Origin: Margaritispora aquatica
Lineage: Eukaryota > Ascomycota > Leotiomycetes > Helotiales > Discinellaceae
Assembly: GCA_007644065.1 (NCBI GenBank)
Contig: VJWN01000016.1
Location: 357,207-421,206 of the forward strand
Reading direction: 5' to 3'
DNA: 64,000 nt
Part shown: positions 11,446-25,319 of the stretch, piece by piece
How the letters are laid out: every line of letters starts with the position of its first letter
How positions within the stretch are numbered: the stretch's first letter is position 1
The notes under the pieces: model-generated
Told to the model about the DNA's origin: nothing
The model's input: the letters and a program-made list of their open reading frames with translations, nothing else
Databases searched by the model: none
Made by a program: the position numbers and the translations under genes

Positions 11446-14400
11446 TCAGCGTTCCCTCTGGACAACAGTCCACTCAAACTACACTTCGTTAGCTCAAATA
11501 TATAACACGAGATAAGAGGATTAAAACATACCACTCTGCCATCCTCGTCACCTGTATAAACACCATGCGGCATCGGCTTCACGCATGTGATTGCCGCACC
11601 TTCACTCCCGCCCATCGAGCTACGACTACGACTCCTCCCCTTCAACGCCCCTGGTACGGGTAGACTACCCACCGCTGTCCCGGTACTCTCACCTCTACCC
11701 CGACGATCTACATGCTCCATCCTCTTGACGAGCTCCAGAGCCCATTGGCCCTTAATGACCGCCTTACGCCACACATTTACAACGCCACATCGCTGACCTG
11801 TAAAGCAGAGTGAGCTCTCGAGCCACTCGTTCCCGATGCCTTCGTACCATGCGCATGAGGCGATGTAGTCTTCGTGGTCGCGGGGATCGGTGACGGATTG
11901 CTCGAGAATGAGCTCCCCATTGAGGGTGTATATCGTTACTTTCTGGCTGCGGCAGAGCATGATGTCTCCCGTAACGTCGTTGATTTTCGCGCAAGCAATC
12001 CTACCACGACCATGGGTGAGTTTGCGGACGAGTTCGAGACGGTTGAGATCCCAAAGGAAGACGGTGCCGTCTTCTGAGGCGGAAAGCAGAGTTGAAAACG
12101 ATTTGGAGACGGCGAGGATGGTGACTGGAGTTCGATGGCCGAATAGTGAGGAACGAGTTTGGATCTCGACGGGTTTGGACAGTCCCGTGCTGACGAAATG
12201 GGCAGAAATCACGCAGTCCACTCCAGCTGTGATGAGGAGCTGTGATGAGGCAAAGATGGCGGTAGATATTTGTCCTTGATGAAGGTTCTCAAAGAGCCCA
12301 GCAAGCTTCTGTTTGTCGTTGAAAAAGAATCGTATGCTGTTATCGGCAAAACCCCACTCCATGTACTTGTCATAATGTGGAGGAAGATTTAGTCGCATCG
12401 ATGTGGAACAAAGCAGTCGCTCCAATTTCGGAGAGTATATCAGTGAGCTGACTTTCTCGTGGTATTCCTGAAGTGGGAAGGGTAGTCTGGTAAGAATCGC
12501 AGCCGATGTATCAAGACGCTTTATTTTGTTCCGAGAGTCGTCACGACCTTGATGTGGCTTTGAGAAGATCTGATGGGGAGTCTGTCCAAAGTTGTGAATG
12601 ATACCAATGGTAGCAAGACGCTCGGTCGGATCTACGATGGTATCGAGATCCTTGGCACCATGGTATGACAGATGGTGAAAGACGTTAACAGCTTCGATTG
12701 CAGCTTCTCCACGTTGCTTGCATCCAAAGATCAAATCAATCCATTGATGAAGATACTTGCTCACATAAGGACTCTCGAGAGCCTGTCTGTTTTTCTCAAT
12801 AAAGATCTTTGGATCACCCTTTGCCCAAGGAGGCAGTTGAACCGTGTCAATTCCACCAGCATTTCCTTGTCTCTGACCAAAGTTGTAGTCGTTGTTGTTG
12901 GTGAGAAATTCGGGAAGATAGAAGAACTCAGGAATCAGCTCTCTGACATCAGTCATGTTGTCCTTTGATGCAGATTGCCATGCCTTTTCTATCGAATAGA
13001 ACAAGCGATCAGGGTGATCGAAACTGCCACCCTGAAGAAGCAGATATGACTGTACAAAAGGCTGCAATCGAATCAGATACGATGTGACAATCATAGCCGA
13101 CGAATAATGAGTTCCGTAGTGAAATGCAGGAGTATTGTGGTCTCCCATCTCAGCAAAAGTCTTGTATCGTTCAATAAACTCTGCAGCACGAGAGTTATGC
13201 TGAGCTCCCATTGGCTTCGATAGATCTCGGAAAGTTGCAGGATTGGTCAAGTCTAACTCTTCACTCGTATAGTCTGCAATGACCCATGGAAAGACCGGAT
13301 ATTGTGTCAAGTCATTGAACGTCCGTCCAGCCATTGTGTTGACAAGCATCAGATAGTGAAAATTCGAGATTTCTCCCTTTGCCCATCTACGCATTGCTGG
13401 ATTCCATGCCGAGGAGTTGAAGATATTCCCGAACTTGGATCCAAATGTTGTAGATGTCTCCTCTGCGACCTTCAAAGCCTCTAACCTCCAGCCATCTTCA
13501 GGATTTGGGAGAGACGAGGAACCATTTGTATGTGGAGCTTTTGACGAAAGCTTCATGAAGAGCTCATCTCTGACAGGAACAGAAATAGCAGTCAACAAAT
13601 AGCTTCGGCCATCAGTAAAAAATACCTCGACCGCAACATCTCTAAACAGAAATCGACGCTTGGAAATACTGATGACATCAGACCACTTCCAGTATCGCAC
13701 TTCTTGTTCAGTCTTCGTGGGTGCTGATCGTTTGTCACTTGGTTTGTCGCCTGCAATCATCTGCAGGTACGGATCTCGCTCTTCTGTGGGTGCTTGGAGC
13801 ACATTGACAATCTCTCCATCAGATCGCTGAAATACATTATCCACGAGATACAGGTGATCTTTGCCAGTGATGAGCAAGCCCTCGCATGCCTCAAGTCCGA
13901 TAATGCGTGAGATATTGAAGGCTTGTTCTACTTGATCATTTCTTCGGAGACTGCGCATAACCTTACGGTTTTTGTCCTCATAAGCATCATCCTCGGCTGG
14001 GTAATTTGGATCATCCACAAGCTCAAAATCTTCCTCTGGTATGACACTGTCCTGCCCAATGTCAGGACCTGCCTGAGTTCCGGCAGTGACGAGATCTTTC
14101 GTAGGGATGTTTTGACCATCGTAATTGATTGCACTTGGCGTGGACATAATGGGCGTGACTGCACCGGATGGAGTAGTAAGGTTAGAGCTGAATTTGGTGC
14201 TCAATTTCAATCCTCCATTGATAGCTGCATCCGTAACTCTTCGTTTAGGTTGGTAGTTATACGTAATTGCAGCTCTGTCTGGCAGCATCCGGAGTCTCAT
14301 ACGATTTCGGCCCTCAGTTCGGTCCAGCTTCCACTTTGTTGGTGAACCGTCATCATAAATGGCACCTGTTCTGTGCAGTTCTCGATGAATCTTGGAAAAG

Positions 14401-17400
14401 GTCGCGGCCAAGAATGTAAAATTATCTTGCTGATCTTGCTGTGCTCGTTGGTGCTTAAGATGTTCCGAGGAATAGATGTTCTTCATCCACATGGTAGAAG
14501 CAAGTTCATGCCTGAATAAGACATCCTCGTCATTTAGATCTTCCGTATGCCACTGCCGCAATTTCTCTCGACGCTTGGTGACCCTGGTCTTAGAGGTATC
14601 TTCTGTCTTCTCATTTTCGGTGTTGACGAAATCATCCCAGGACTTAGACATAGCTCCGAAAAACAATGCATCCAGTTCTTCTCGATGCCCGTCAACCCAA
14701 TGAACAAAGGTATCGTTGTCCAATCCATCTAGCTTCTTGAAACCAGAGGTGAGATCTCTATGCTCACTCGTGAGAGAATTTTGGAATACCATGGATGTTT
14801 CTTCTGGCTTTTGAACAAGAAGGATGCGCCAAAGATCAGCAGCCGCAAGTCGGACACTCTCCCTTGAGTCTACAAGCTTCAAATACAGTTGATAGCAGAT
14901 CAGCTTCAAATACCGCTCCTCGCCAACGTCAGATGATAGCATTACCATTTGCCAATAAAGTAGCTTTTGCATGAAAGACAAGGCTTCTTCTTCTGGAACC
15001 TGGGTACTGTCTAGTTCAGATAAACGGAGAAGCACAACCCGCAGAAAGACATGCTTGATGGTTAGAATAGCTTGGCTACAAAGACGAACACTCTTGATCT
15101 TTGATATCTCTGGACGCTGGAGATACTCCAGAATATTTCCAGCAAAGTCTAGAAGTGGTTCCGCCCCACTCAAGAACCAACCTTCAAAGATTGCTTCGCC
15201 AATGTGGAGAACAAAGCGAGCCATGTTCTGGATCATCTTTGGTTCCCAAAGAGACTTTTGATCCAGCTGGATATTGTTACTCAGCTGTGAGATAGTATTT
15301 CGTAACAAGTATGACTCGAAATAAGCCTGATGCTCTTGGAACCCAGGAGGAATCTTTAAATAAAGGCCGAATCCAGGAAACTCTTTTCGTATGGTAACTT
15401 GGTCCACAAAGACAGTAACGACCAATTCAAGCAAGCCTTCCACCAAAGAATTGCTGATCTTCTGCGTCGTAAGCTTCTTCTTTGGAGACGTGACTAAGTT
15501 CAACCTTGCCGACGAAGGACTGAACTCCGAAGGTCGAGAAGTCAATAAGATGAATGAGGAGCCACGGCGAAGAGGTCTGGCTCTAGGCGTAGTCGGGCTG
15601 GGAGGAAGCATAGTTTCTACTGTCGAGGTTCGAACGATGGGCGCTGGAAGTGTTGATACACGGGAAAGGGGCTTGATCATGACGTCGTCACCCTCAAATG
15701 TCAATGCAGAATCCCGAGAGTTGAGCTCCGTTTCAGGGCTGACAGCATCGGTGCTGACAACGACTGGAAATAGGACTGCCAAGAGAAGACGAATGTATTC
15801 TGAAGAGACAGCGAACTCGCGAAATTCGAGAGACTTTGAGTGAAGATCGGCGAAGAAACGTATCACGGTATGCAAGACTGTAGCCTGACCACCCAGACGT
15901 TCCCGCTTTGGCTGATGAACCTCTACAAGATATTAACAAAAGTCATCATGGAAAGATGAATGCTACTTACGACGAGATTCCAGTTCTTTGGTGAGTGACA
16001 TTGACCTCCGACGGCTATGACCAGATGGCACACTCAGACTTGCCTCTTGGTTTTGACCATTTCCTCTTTCACTAAGTGGCGAGTCGGGATCATCTTGATG
16101 GTGGAGTAGGTCTTTCAAACCATGTTGGAGCATTGCCATGATCACAGGCAGCACACCAGGATAGACAACTTTGCAATTTGTGAAGGTGTCAAGAAGACTG
16201 TAGAGCTCAAATGAGCGCTCAAAGTCAATCTTAGACACATCATGTCCAAACAGGATGCTAAAGCAGATAGGCCATAGAGTAGGTATATCCCACCATCTGC
16301 GCAAGCGAAACCGCAATATTGCAAACCCACCAGTCTTAGTCGCAAATTTTGTGACATAGCTAGAACCATGCACAACGAGGAGGCGTGCTAGAATCTTGGT
16401 ACCATAAACTACAACCTCCGGATCGTCCTCGGTTAGGAGATGAAGCAGCCACTATTACTTGTCAGGTGATTTTGACGAGAACGATGAAAATTTGACACAC
16501 CTTGTTTGTCACAGTTCTTGCAAACTTCTTGATGTTTGCAGGATCCTCTTCACAAAGAAGATCCGAATACATTTCCAGAATTTTTGTGCCGACTTGTCGT
16601 TTAGTCAATGTCGTTGAGATATCTTTGGTGTCAAGCATAGTATTGAGTGTTGGTCGTTTCGAGCTATTAGAGGCACCAGAACCAGAACGATAAGGAAGAG
16701 TACCAGAAAGCTTTTTAGGGGTTCTAGAAGTAGAGCTCGCTGGTTTGTGGTATGCGTAAGTTACAAAAAGAGCAAGGGATCGAAACACTTCAGCACTTAG
16801 ATTGCACTTCACGAGGGTAATCAATGCCTCTAAAAAGGATGGGAAAACTTCATGTGTAAAAGTCTCAGCCTTCAATGCATCTAAAAACCTTCTGACAATT
16901 CCTGACCACATTAGTAATGCCTTAGTTGTAAGAGGAGTGTACTTACTCATCCGAAGAAGTCTCTTTGAGTTGAAATGATGATATTTGCTGTTGACGCCAA
17001 ATACAATAAATTGTTTATAGTAGAGCTTTTGAGTGATGCTGGCGGTTTTTCGCCACATATCAAAATCAACTAACAATATGCGGTATGCCAATGGGTTGAT
17101 AATGTACGACTCTTCTGGCCGCTCGTGGCAATAGCCAACAAACTCCAAGACGAGACTGAGCAGCTGAAAGCCCAGACTATCCCTGTCAGCACTTGACAAT
17201 GTGGACGTGTCGAGGCCATGATTTGCAGACACCACTATTCCAGCGCCTATCTTCCCTCGAATTAGCCCACCTAATATTGCGTAGCCATCTTCGTGTTCCA
17301 TCGCTTCACTATTCCTCCAACTCCCCTTGATACATTCAAAGAGGGTATCAACGGCCCTGACAATGTCCTCTTTGGTATTGGCTTCCTCGACTCGCTTCAA

Positions 17401-19566
17401 GGCAATGCCTGCAAAGCCACCAAGTCTCCATAATGCATCATCAAGACTTTGAGGAATGACGATAACAGGCTCACCTGCAAGAACAGAAGTACCTTGGGCG
17501 CGGGTCAAGGCATCGTTTATGCAAGGCATTGCTGTATTGATGGCAACAAAGGTCCCATTGTTGTGTGTAAGCTGAAAAAGATTGTTTGCTGCAGTCCGAT
17601 TGAGTCCATGTATGAAGTGGGAGGAATGGGATACTGGACGTTCACCGTCTCCCAGTACAGCGTTTGGTAATATACCAAATAGAACCCGACTTTCAGGAAC
17701 AAGCACACTCGCTTTATCTCGGATCGCGCCTAGGATCTCAGAGCTTTCATCCTTTCCAGAATGGAGAAGCTCATTACGCATCCCTAGTGCTGCGGATGCT
17801 TCGTAAGTTTGAAAGGAACCGAGACAGTCTTGAAAATTCCCGTTATATCGAGGTCCAAGGCGATAGTAAACGGCAATCAAGTCCTCGCTCATTACATCTT
17901 CAAACAAGTGTGCAGATGCTAAAGACCAACGTGAAAAGATGACACCCGGACCGAGACGTGTCGACAGATCTTGTGGAGTTCCAACGAAGGCCTGTACAGG
18001 GTTTGATTTGGTTGAAGAAGATGTGAACGATGCAAAACTTTCCGTGGATGCATTTGACAGGGGAGGCGGTGATGGGTATTGACACTTCACCTGCTCCGAA
18101 AATTCACCATTGACATAGAGCAATGCTTTGCTTGCCACCAATGTCTTCGGTCGCTTGTGAACAATGGCAATATGATACCAGCAACCAGCTTCAAAAACAG
18201 TTGACTTGAAGCGGACACTGGGACGAGTGCCGTAGACCGACGTTTGCAAAATGAGATTTTTGGAGTCCTTTTCAAAATACGCAAGGAGAAAGCACGTCTG
18301 ACTTACATCAAATGCTCCAAATATTGTAGTATGACTGTTTGGATCAAACTGGTCTACACGAATCCAGGCACTGAATGTATAGCCTGCAACATTGCCTGGT
18401 GGGGGAAATGAACGACCTAAAGTTGGAAGCTCTATTGATGCATAACCATGCAAAGACATGTCAAATTGTATGTATGCTGGACCATGTGAGTGCTTCAGCC
18501 GCTCCAGCAGAAATTCAGCAGCTTTTGCTGATTTGTTGCGGATGAGATATTGTGCATCATTGAGACAGTTTATACCCATAGATATCAGAGTTCCACATAG
18601 ACCTTCAACACACTGCCTCTCCATAGACGCAAGATTGGTGTCTTTGTCAAACGCCAATGGAAGTAGCGTTGAAAGAATACCAGTATTATGCAATGCAGAT
18701 AGGTTGTGATTTGAGACTGAGGCGATTTTAGCCAAAGTCTGGATCACAACCAAAGCTGCTGGATTTACAGACAAGTCTTGTTCTCGTGGGATGGTCTTCC
18801 AGAAGTCTACAATGGTTGGGATCATCTCCACATTGTGAAGTAGAGCACCCTCCTGCAAGATACCGTCCAGTTTGGTATTGATAAATTTGAGAATATTTTG
18901 ATCTTCGCTTGTGGAATTTACCCCTGGTTCTCCTCCTTCAGATATGTCGCTTGATTCATTCCTCTCGGAATTCAAAGTAAAGGAAGCTTGCATATCAGTC
19001 GCGGCTTGGCACAGTGTCTCAATGCGTTTGTCGTCCAATGTAAAAGCCAGAAGTCGCCCAAAGAGTTGGGTTTCGCTCCAAAGATCAGGATCACTTCCCC
19101 CAATGCCCATGCTGGCTATTGTCTGTTCTAACGCAGCCCAACCACCACCCTCAACCTTGCGACCAAAATATCTTCGGTTTCCATAATGGTCGCGAAATGT
19201 CTGTGAAAGTATACCCAGGGATGCTTCTAGTAGTTCAAATATTTGATCCTTCTCCCTCTGGCTTCTTTTCTCTAGGTGGTAGAACCCAGAGAAGGATCGC
19301 AGAGCATCTAAGAGGATTTGGAAGCCATGCAGATGTCGGAAATGGTCGTTAGCACGCGACTCCTGGGAAGATGCGTTTAGATACTTCCGGACGGCTTGTA
19401 AATGATTCAAGATTGAATCAATGCTGGGATATCCATTCTCCGCGCGAATCCGCCCAGCATTGGTAAGATTCTCTAGAAGCACTTGCAGTTCTGCCGTCGT
19501 TTTCGTGCTTTCTGGTGGAGACGAGGCCGTTGTTGACGAGCGATGCCGCCGCAACGACGTCGACAT
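11446..19566 (-). CDS. BPH1: BEACH-domain WD40 protein (Bph1/LYST/neurobeachin family)
   Basis: Giant scaffold protein of membrane traffic and vacuolar/lysosomal sorting. Exons are 16947-19566, 16501-16901, 15971-16451, 11532-15922 and 11446-11478. All joints are GT...AG and in phase, giving 2641 residues, a normal length for the family. In order: armadillo-like N-terminus; a ConA/laminin-G-like domain around residues 370-560 (GYTFSAWIRVDQFDPNS); a long helical linker; a PH-BEACH domain near 1830 (CEGLLITGKDHLYLVDN); the BEACH domain near 2000-2290 with RRWAKGEISNFHYLMLVN, PVFPWVIADY and FHYGTHYSSA; and C-terminal WD40 repeats (LLSASEDGTVFLWDLN). The last exon has only 33 bases and completes the final WD40 strand as GRVFEWTVVQRER; reading through its intron gives a different tail. 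The start is the first ATG of the open frame. Confidence 0.95.
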
Positions 19567-22500
19567 GCTTCTTCCCTTCCCCTTTCTCCAAGCAAGTTCA
19601 CTTCCGCTGTCTCTCCTTCATCGATCGCTGTCCTCAAGCCCGTAGATGATTCAGGCAGCCAGTTCGTCTGGTGGGCATCGGGAGCTCGCGTGCTGGCGTG
19701 CAGCAAGAGCGGCAGAACTGATAATTGATGGGACGATCTCTGCAGTTGGCGGAGAGGTAGAGCGATCAATTGCAATGAGATATAATCACGTTCTGCGAAT
19801 TGGTTTGCTATTCAAAGAAAGTTGGCGTTGAAGCCCTGTTACATGAGGCTGAGCATCTGAATTCACAGCGGCCTCGCGAGACTCGGACTGAGGCTCGGAC
19901 TTGGGGCTCGCACTCTTGATACAAACCAATGCTAAACATACGAAGGGTCTGAGGCATCTGGCCTTGGTCTGATCATATTGAAATATTGCAATTACATTGT
20001 CTCTCCAACATTGAGATCGAACTATCATGAACTGAATTGTATGTCCCAGAGAGCTGATTACGTAGTAGGTAGGTATGTGAGTAGTAAGTGAGTTCGTAGC
20101 TGCTATGAGAGCATGTTCAGGTCACCGTACGGTAAGCATGACCTATACGGTGAGCTAAATAGCCGTTGATTGTGTCCTTTGAGATACTGACTGCCAAGGT
20201 ATTATTGGTAACTACTATTACTCACGACAGCGCATTGGAATTATGTAAAATGTGTAGGAATATAGAACAGCTTCATTTCTATAATTCATACACTTCAAAA
20301 ACAAATTTAAACTTTGTCGTTGATTTTGGATATTAATTGAAAGGGTGTGACTAAGGTAGAGTGCATTGGTGGCTGTTTTTCTCCGCCGTACCTTCTGACT
20401 CTTCGTACCAACACACCGGAAAGACAGCTTCCTATCGATCACTTATGATGAATCGATCTCGAAATCGTATTCTTCTGGAACCACTTGACTTGCAAAAGAA
20501 AAGGTCCAATAGAGAAGGTACAAGCGGTAGTCCAATGGCCTTCTTAGAACGTGTAAAGTGTTGTGGTTGATTGAGATAATTGATATTGGAAGTAAGTGAA
20601 GCGTTGGTAGGATTCGTTCGATTCTGATGGAGTCGGTGTGTTCGTCCCCATTATCTTCCGAACCGCGTGCCCACTTCATAAGGTATTCACGTGCAATTAG
20701 ATGCATTAGTACCTTACCTACCTTAGCTTGACTCTTGCCTTCTGGCTTGCCTTTACCTACCTACCTACCTACCTACCTACCTACCTACCTACCTACGTAC
20801 CTTACTTACCTACCTACCTACCTACCTTACTTACCTGCCGGAGGAGGTCGGGTCGGATCTGGTGGAGACATTAACCCCTACTTCACCCTTATCTCCATCA
20901 GAAGTCAGAAAACTCCCAAACTGCCCAACTGCCAAACTCCCCAAACTTGAAACTCTCAAACAGACTCGAGTCACGAATGAACGTCACAAGTCCACGGCAC
21001 CTTCCATTGCATTCCCTTCAGGTTCCCTTCCCTTGGTACCTTAACGTACTCCGTAGGTTTGTGCGGGGTGGCGAGCGCGGTACCTGAATAAACAGCAAGT
21101 CAGCTGGCCACAGGATGGCTTCCAAGGTTTCTTCCATCCATCCCGCCGTCCATCCATCCATCTAGATGTCCTAGATGTCTCACGATGCAAGTCATCAGCG
21201 AACGCAAGGTAAGGTAAGGTAGGGAACTAACTAACTACCTTACTGTAGATTTTAAGTCATGAACCGCGAATACCTTGGGGAACTGGTAACCAATAACGAC
21301 CACACTCAACGGTCAACCGGCACTCGATCTATGTTAGGCCGTTTCCGTACTTGTACATTTTTTGTGAATTGTGCATTGTGAATTGTGCATTGTGAATGCG
21401 ATGAGACGAAGACATCGACCGTCACCAGGGTTACCATCCTCTGTATTATCGAGTACTAGGTATGTGGGATTCGTTGGTCCGGAAGCAGTCACTCGTGCTT
21501 CCTATCGGAAGGGCACACTCTTATCAATGAACGCCATCACCCCGAATTGACGATGACTTGCTCCGCTGCAAACGAGGGAGCCCAGTGACAAGACCTCCGA
21601 GGTTAGGCGTAGGCAGCCGGGAAATGAGAGAGGTTGTGTGGAGAGTCGATGACTGAGGCTGGAGGCGTGAGGCTTGAGACACCGCCTCGAGACATGGAGG
21701 CAAACACAACGATGATCCGAGTTATACGCGCATAAGAGCACACAGCAGGTTGACAGGTTGAGTATTGAGTAAGGTAAGCTCGGCAGGTAAGGTAGGGAGG
21801 GAGGCAGTTAACGGTGAAGGATGCATATCGATGATCATTAGGCAGCACGTAAAAGACTTGGTTGAGCACATACTTTTGAAAGACAGACAGGACAGATAGA
21901 TAGACAGATAGCCAGACAGGTGCGGTGTAACAAGCTCATGCAAATGAGATAATTGTACACAATAAGCACGTAAGATGTTACCTTTTTAAGTTAACTAAAT
22001 TAATATCCTACTTGACCATGCTTCCTCAGACAAAGGTAAGATTACAGTAGTATGTTGCCATCTGGACATCTTATGTCACCTAATAACTGCTAATACCGCT
22101 ATGTGCTATTCATGTCGATGTCAACATACCTAAGGTTAGCTCTATCTATAACTCTACCTTTATCCCTCTTATGTAAAATCTCTCTTACATTTCACCTTTA
22201 CCTATCTATCCACTTATCGTCCACCTGCAAGGTACTTACCTACTGTACAGTATGTATGAGAGATGAAGATAAGGCGCTTTCCATTGCTTAGGTTCGAGGC
22301 GGATGTTGTGTTGCATGTGTTATTTATGCCGTGAGCCGTCACTGTATCCAGTGTCCAGAGTCCAGAATGTCTGCCTGAGGTTGTTCATACTTTTGTGCTT
22401 GCTTCTCCAATTCGAGTATAGCACCACCAACTGTATCTCTCTAAATCCACCTCACTACACTGTGCTAGTATTCACTCCTCACTCAGCTACATACACCCTT

Positions 22501-22998
22501 GCCGCTTCCCACCCAACCCAACCCACCCCTGCTCTGACTCTCACCCTGCCTCACCCTCTCCATCCTCCGATTCCTCTCACTCGCTCACTTGCTCAATGGC
22601 TCAATCGCTCAATCGCTCAATCCGCCTCGTTTCCCTTCCCCCTTCCCCCTTCCCCCACCCTTGCTTATCGTGAGCGTGAGCGTGTGCATGATCAAGAGCA
22701 TGACTCTGCTTGACCTCTTTCGTCACCACTGATACCTCCACGAAAACAGCTCGCTAATCCACTTCAGGCTAGATCCACTAAGCCCCAGAGCGATTTAGGC
22801 GGCGGGCTGGGAAGCTCCAAACACCTCTTGAAGTGATCATAACCTCCATCTTCCTCCCCCAATTTCCATCTCTCCTCCTCATCAACAATCCACTGCATTC
22901 CAACTACTCTCTCCATATCTCCTACATACAGCTTCACCTTTTACTTTTTCATCTCCATCTCCAAGTCCGCAGGCAGACCCTCATTCCTTCTATTCATC
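19567..22998. other. 3.4 kb gene-free divergent region rich in ACCT/TACC motifs
   Basis: This stretch lies between the BEACH gene and the subtilisin gene, transcribed away from each other. It contains the (TACC)n tract at 20753-20835 and many scattered copies of ACCTACCT, GTAAGGTAAGGTAGG and related tetramers (near 20066, 21210, 21770-21800 and 22230). Other runs are GTGAATTGTGCATT near 21365, TAGATAGACAGATAG near 21895 and TCAATCGCTCAATCGCTCAA near 22600. The last 300 bases before the subtilisin start are pyrimidine-rich, as in strong fungal promoters. No gene is supported. Confidence 0.7.
20753..20835. repeat. (TACC)n tetranucleotide microsatellite
   Basis: More than ten nearly perfect copies of CTAC/TACC, interrupted once near 20796 by GTACCTTACT and then continued. 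Read directly from the sequence. Confidence 0.92.
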
Positions 22999-24795
22999 AT
23001 GCGCGGGCTTATCGGCCTCACGCTGTTGCCTCTGCTGGCGTCATCAGCACCAACATTCAGCACAGAGACTATCCATGAGGGAGTTGCTCCTCTAGTCTCA
23101 TCTTCGAATTCCGTCGAAGTGCCAGATTCATATATTGTCGTCTTCAAGAAGCACGTCACTGATTCGTCGGCCTCGGATCACCACAGCTGGGTGCAAGACA
23201 TTCACAGCCAGAGCGAGGTTCAGCGAACTGAGCTCCGCAAGCGTTCTCAGTTCCCAGTCACTACCGATATCTTTGAAGGTCTCAAGCACACCTATAACGT
23301 TGCTGGTAACTTCTTGGGTTATTCCGGACATTTCGATGACTCGGTCATCGAGAAGGTCCGCAGGCATCCTGATGTAAGTTGATTCCAATCCCCCCCAAAA
23401 CCACTTCATTGTCCCCCAGAGCGTCTGCGGCGAGTCAGCAGCCCAATCTCATCAAATGCCCTTTTATATTCTCGGCACAACTAGTTGCCTAGGTTACACT
23501 ACACGATGGACTGTTACACACGTGATGATCTCTGCTATCTACATCAGCATTGACTTGTATGCAAGAAACACTGCTAATTCGTCATCAAACAGGTCGAGTA
23601 CGTTGAGAAGGATTCCGTCGTTCACACATTAGCAGATGAGGAGGGAGAGCTCGAGAAGAATGCCCCATGGGGTTTGGCTCGTATTTCACACCGAAAGAGC
23701 TTAGGCTTCGGTGACTTCAACAAGTACCTCTACGCAGCTGATGCTGGAGAGGGTGTCGATGTGTATGTTATCGACACTGGAACCAGCGTCAGCCACGTCG
23801 ACTTCGAGGGCAGAGCACACTGGGGAAAGACTATTCCAGCTAACGATGCTGATGAGGATGGAAACGGACACGGTACTCACTGCTCTGGTACTATCGGTGG
23901 CAAGAAGTATGGTGTTGCCAAGAAGGCTGAGATCTACGCTGTCAAGGTCCTGAGATCCAACGGATCTGGAACAATGTCCGATGTCGTGAAGGGTGTTGAA
24001 TGGGCTGCCAATGAGCACACCAAGAAGTCAAAGGCAGGAAAGAAGGGCTTCAAGGGCTCAGCTGCCAACATGTCCCTGGGTGGTGGCAAGTCTCCTGCGC
24101 TTGATCGTGCCGTCAACGGTGCCGTCACTGCTGGTATCCATTTCGCTGTTGCCGCCGGTAACGATAACGCCGATTCCTGCAACTACTCTCCAGCAGCAGC
24201 TGACCAGGCTATCACCGTCGGTGCATCAGCTCTCGATGACTCCCGCGCATACTTCTCTAACTACGGAAAGTGCAACGACATCTTTGCCCCAGGTTTGAGC
24301 ATTCTCTCCACCTGGATCGGTTCTCCATATGCCACCAACACCATCTCCGGTACCTCCATGGCATCCCCACATGTTGCCGGTCTCTTGGCCTACTACCTTT
24401 CTCTCCAGCCATCTTCAGGCTCCGATTATGCTGTTGCTGCTATCACCCCCAAGGAGTTGAAGGCTACCATCCTTTCCATCGCCACTGAGGGTGTCTTGTC
24501 TGATGTCCCAGCTGACACCACCAACATCCTTGCCTGGAACGGTGGTGGATCATCCAACTACAGCTCCATCATCAAGTCTGGAGGTTACTCTGCCAAGAAG
24601 GGGGCAGCTCCATCCAAGCTTCCAACCACCATTGAGCTTTTGGAGAAGGCGATCGAGGAGGACTTCAATGTCATCTCTGGAAAGATCGTCAAAGATACCA
24701 AGTCAGTGGTTTCCAAGACCGAGAAGATCTCCAAGAAGATCCAGAAGTTGGTTGATCACGAGCTTAGCGAGTTTTTTGAGGAGATGAGCTCGTAA
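22999..24795 (+). CDS. Vacuolar subtilisin-like serine protease (cerevisin / proteinase B, peptidase S8)
   Basis: Vacuolar endopeptidase made as a pre-pro-enzyme. Exons 22999-23373 and 23593-24795 give 525 residues. A signal peptide (MRGLIGLTLLPLLASSAP) is followed by an inhibitor I9 propeptide (SYIVVFKKHVTD to VEYVEKDSVVHTL). The catalytic domain starts near APWGLARISHR. The triad is clear: Asp in VYVIDTGTS, His in NGHGTHCSGTI and Ser in SGTSMASPHVAG. The oxyanion Asn is in AAGNDNADS. A lysine-rich C-terminal extension beyond the catalytic core is usual for the Pep2/Alp2 type. The intron is 219 bases, long for this window, and lies in the propeptide. Homologues in other moulds are known allergens. 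The codons are strongly biased to C-ending forms, fitting high expression. Confidence 0.95.
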
Positions 24796-25319
24796 AGTGC
24801 TACATGATTTGTCGCCATTTACAACGCTGTTACTTTTAACTCGGACATATTCCACATGGGGTTTTTCGTTACAGTTTGAGCATGGCCATGGGAACGGAGC
24901 TGGACGGTGGTTTTCCTACTGTATGCATTTCTGATTTTTGGGTTTTCTTGCGTCTCATCAGATCCTACGGCTACACTCTGTTGTTGAGATACACAATAGA
25001 CCTATACACATAAATTGTAACATTTTTAAACATTTCAAACCTATGCTACTGTGATGAAAATGCCTATGATATCTCTATTTGCGTGTCTTCCTACCCTCCT
25101 TTGCCAATGGCAGTTGCTACATTTGACTGTTCCTTCCCGATGTTGATGTACCTTCCAGACAGGAGAAGTCCTCGCTCTATTGTTTTCCTCTCTTTATGTT
25201 CAATTTATCAGACAACTCAATTTTGGTTAATACATGCATGCGACAAGGTCAGCTTCTGTATTACATTCTTCAAGTCTTCATTCTCATAAATTCATTCAGA
25301 CGATCATCAAATCAGAGAG
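24796..25319. other. Intergenic region after the protease gene
   Basis: About 520 bases, AT-rich. It holds the 3' flank of the protease and the 5' flank of the next gene. No other signal is seen. Confidence 0.5.
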
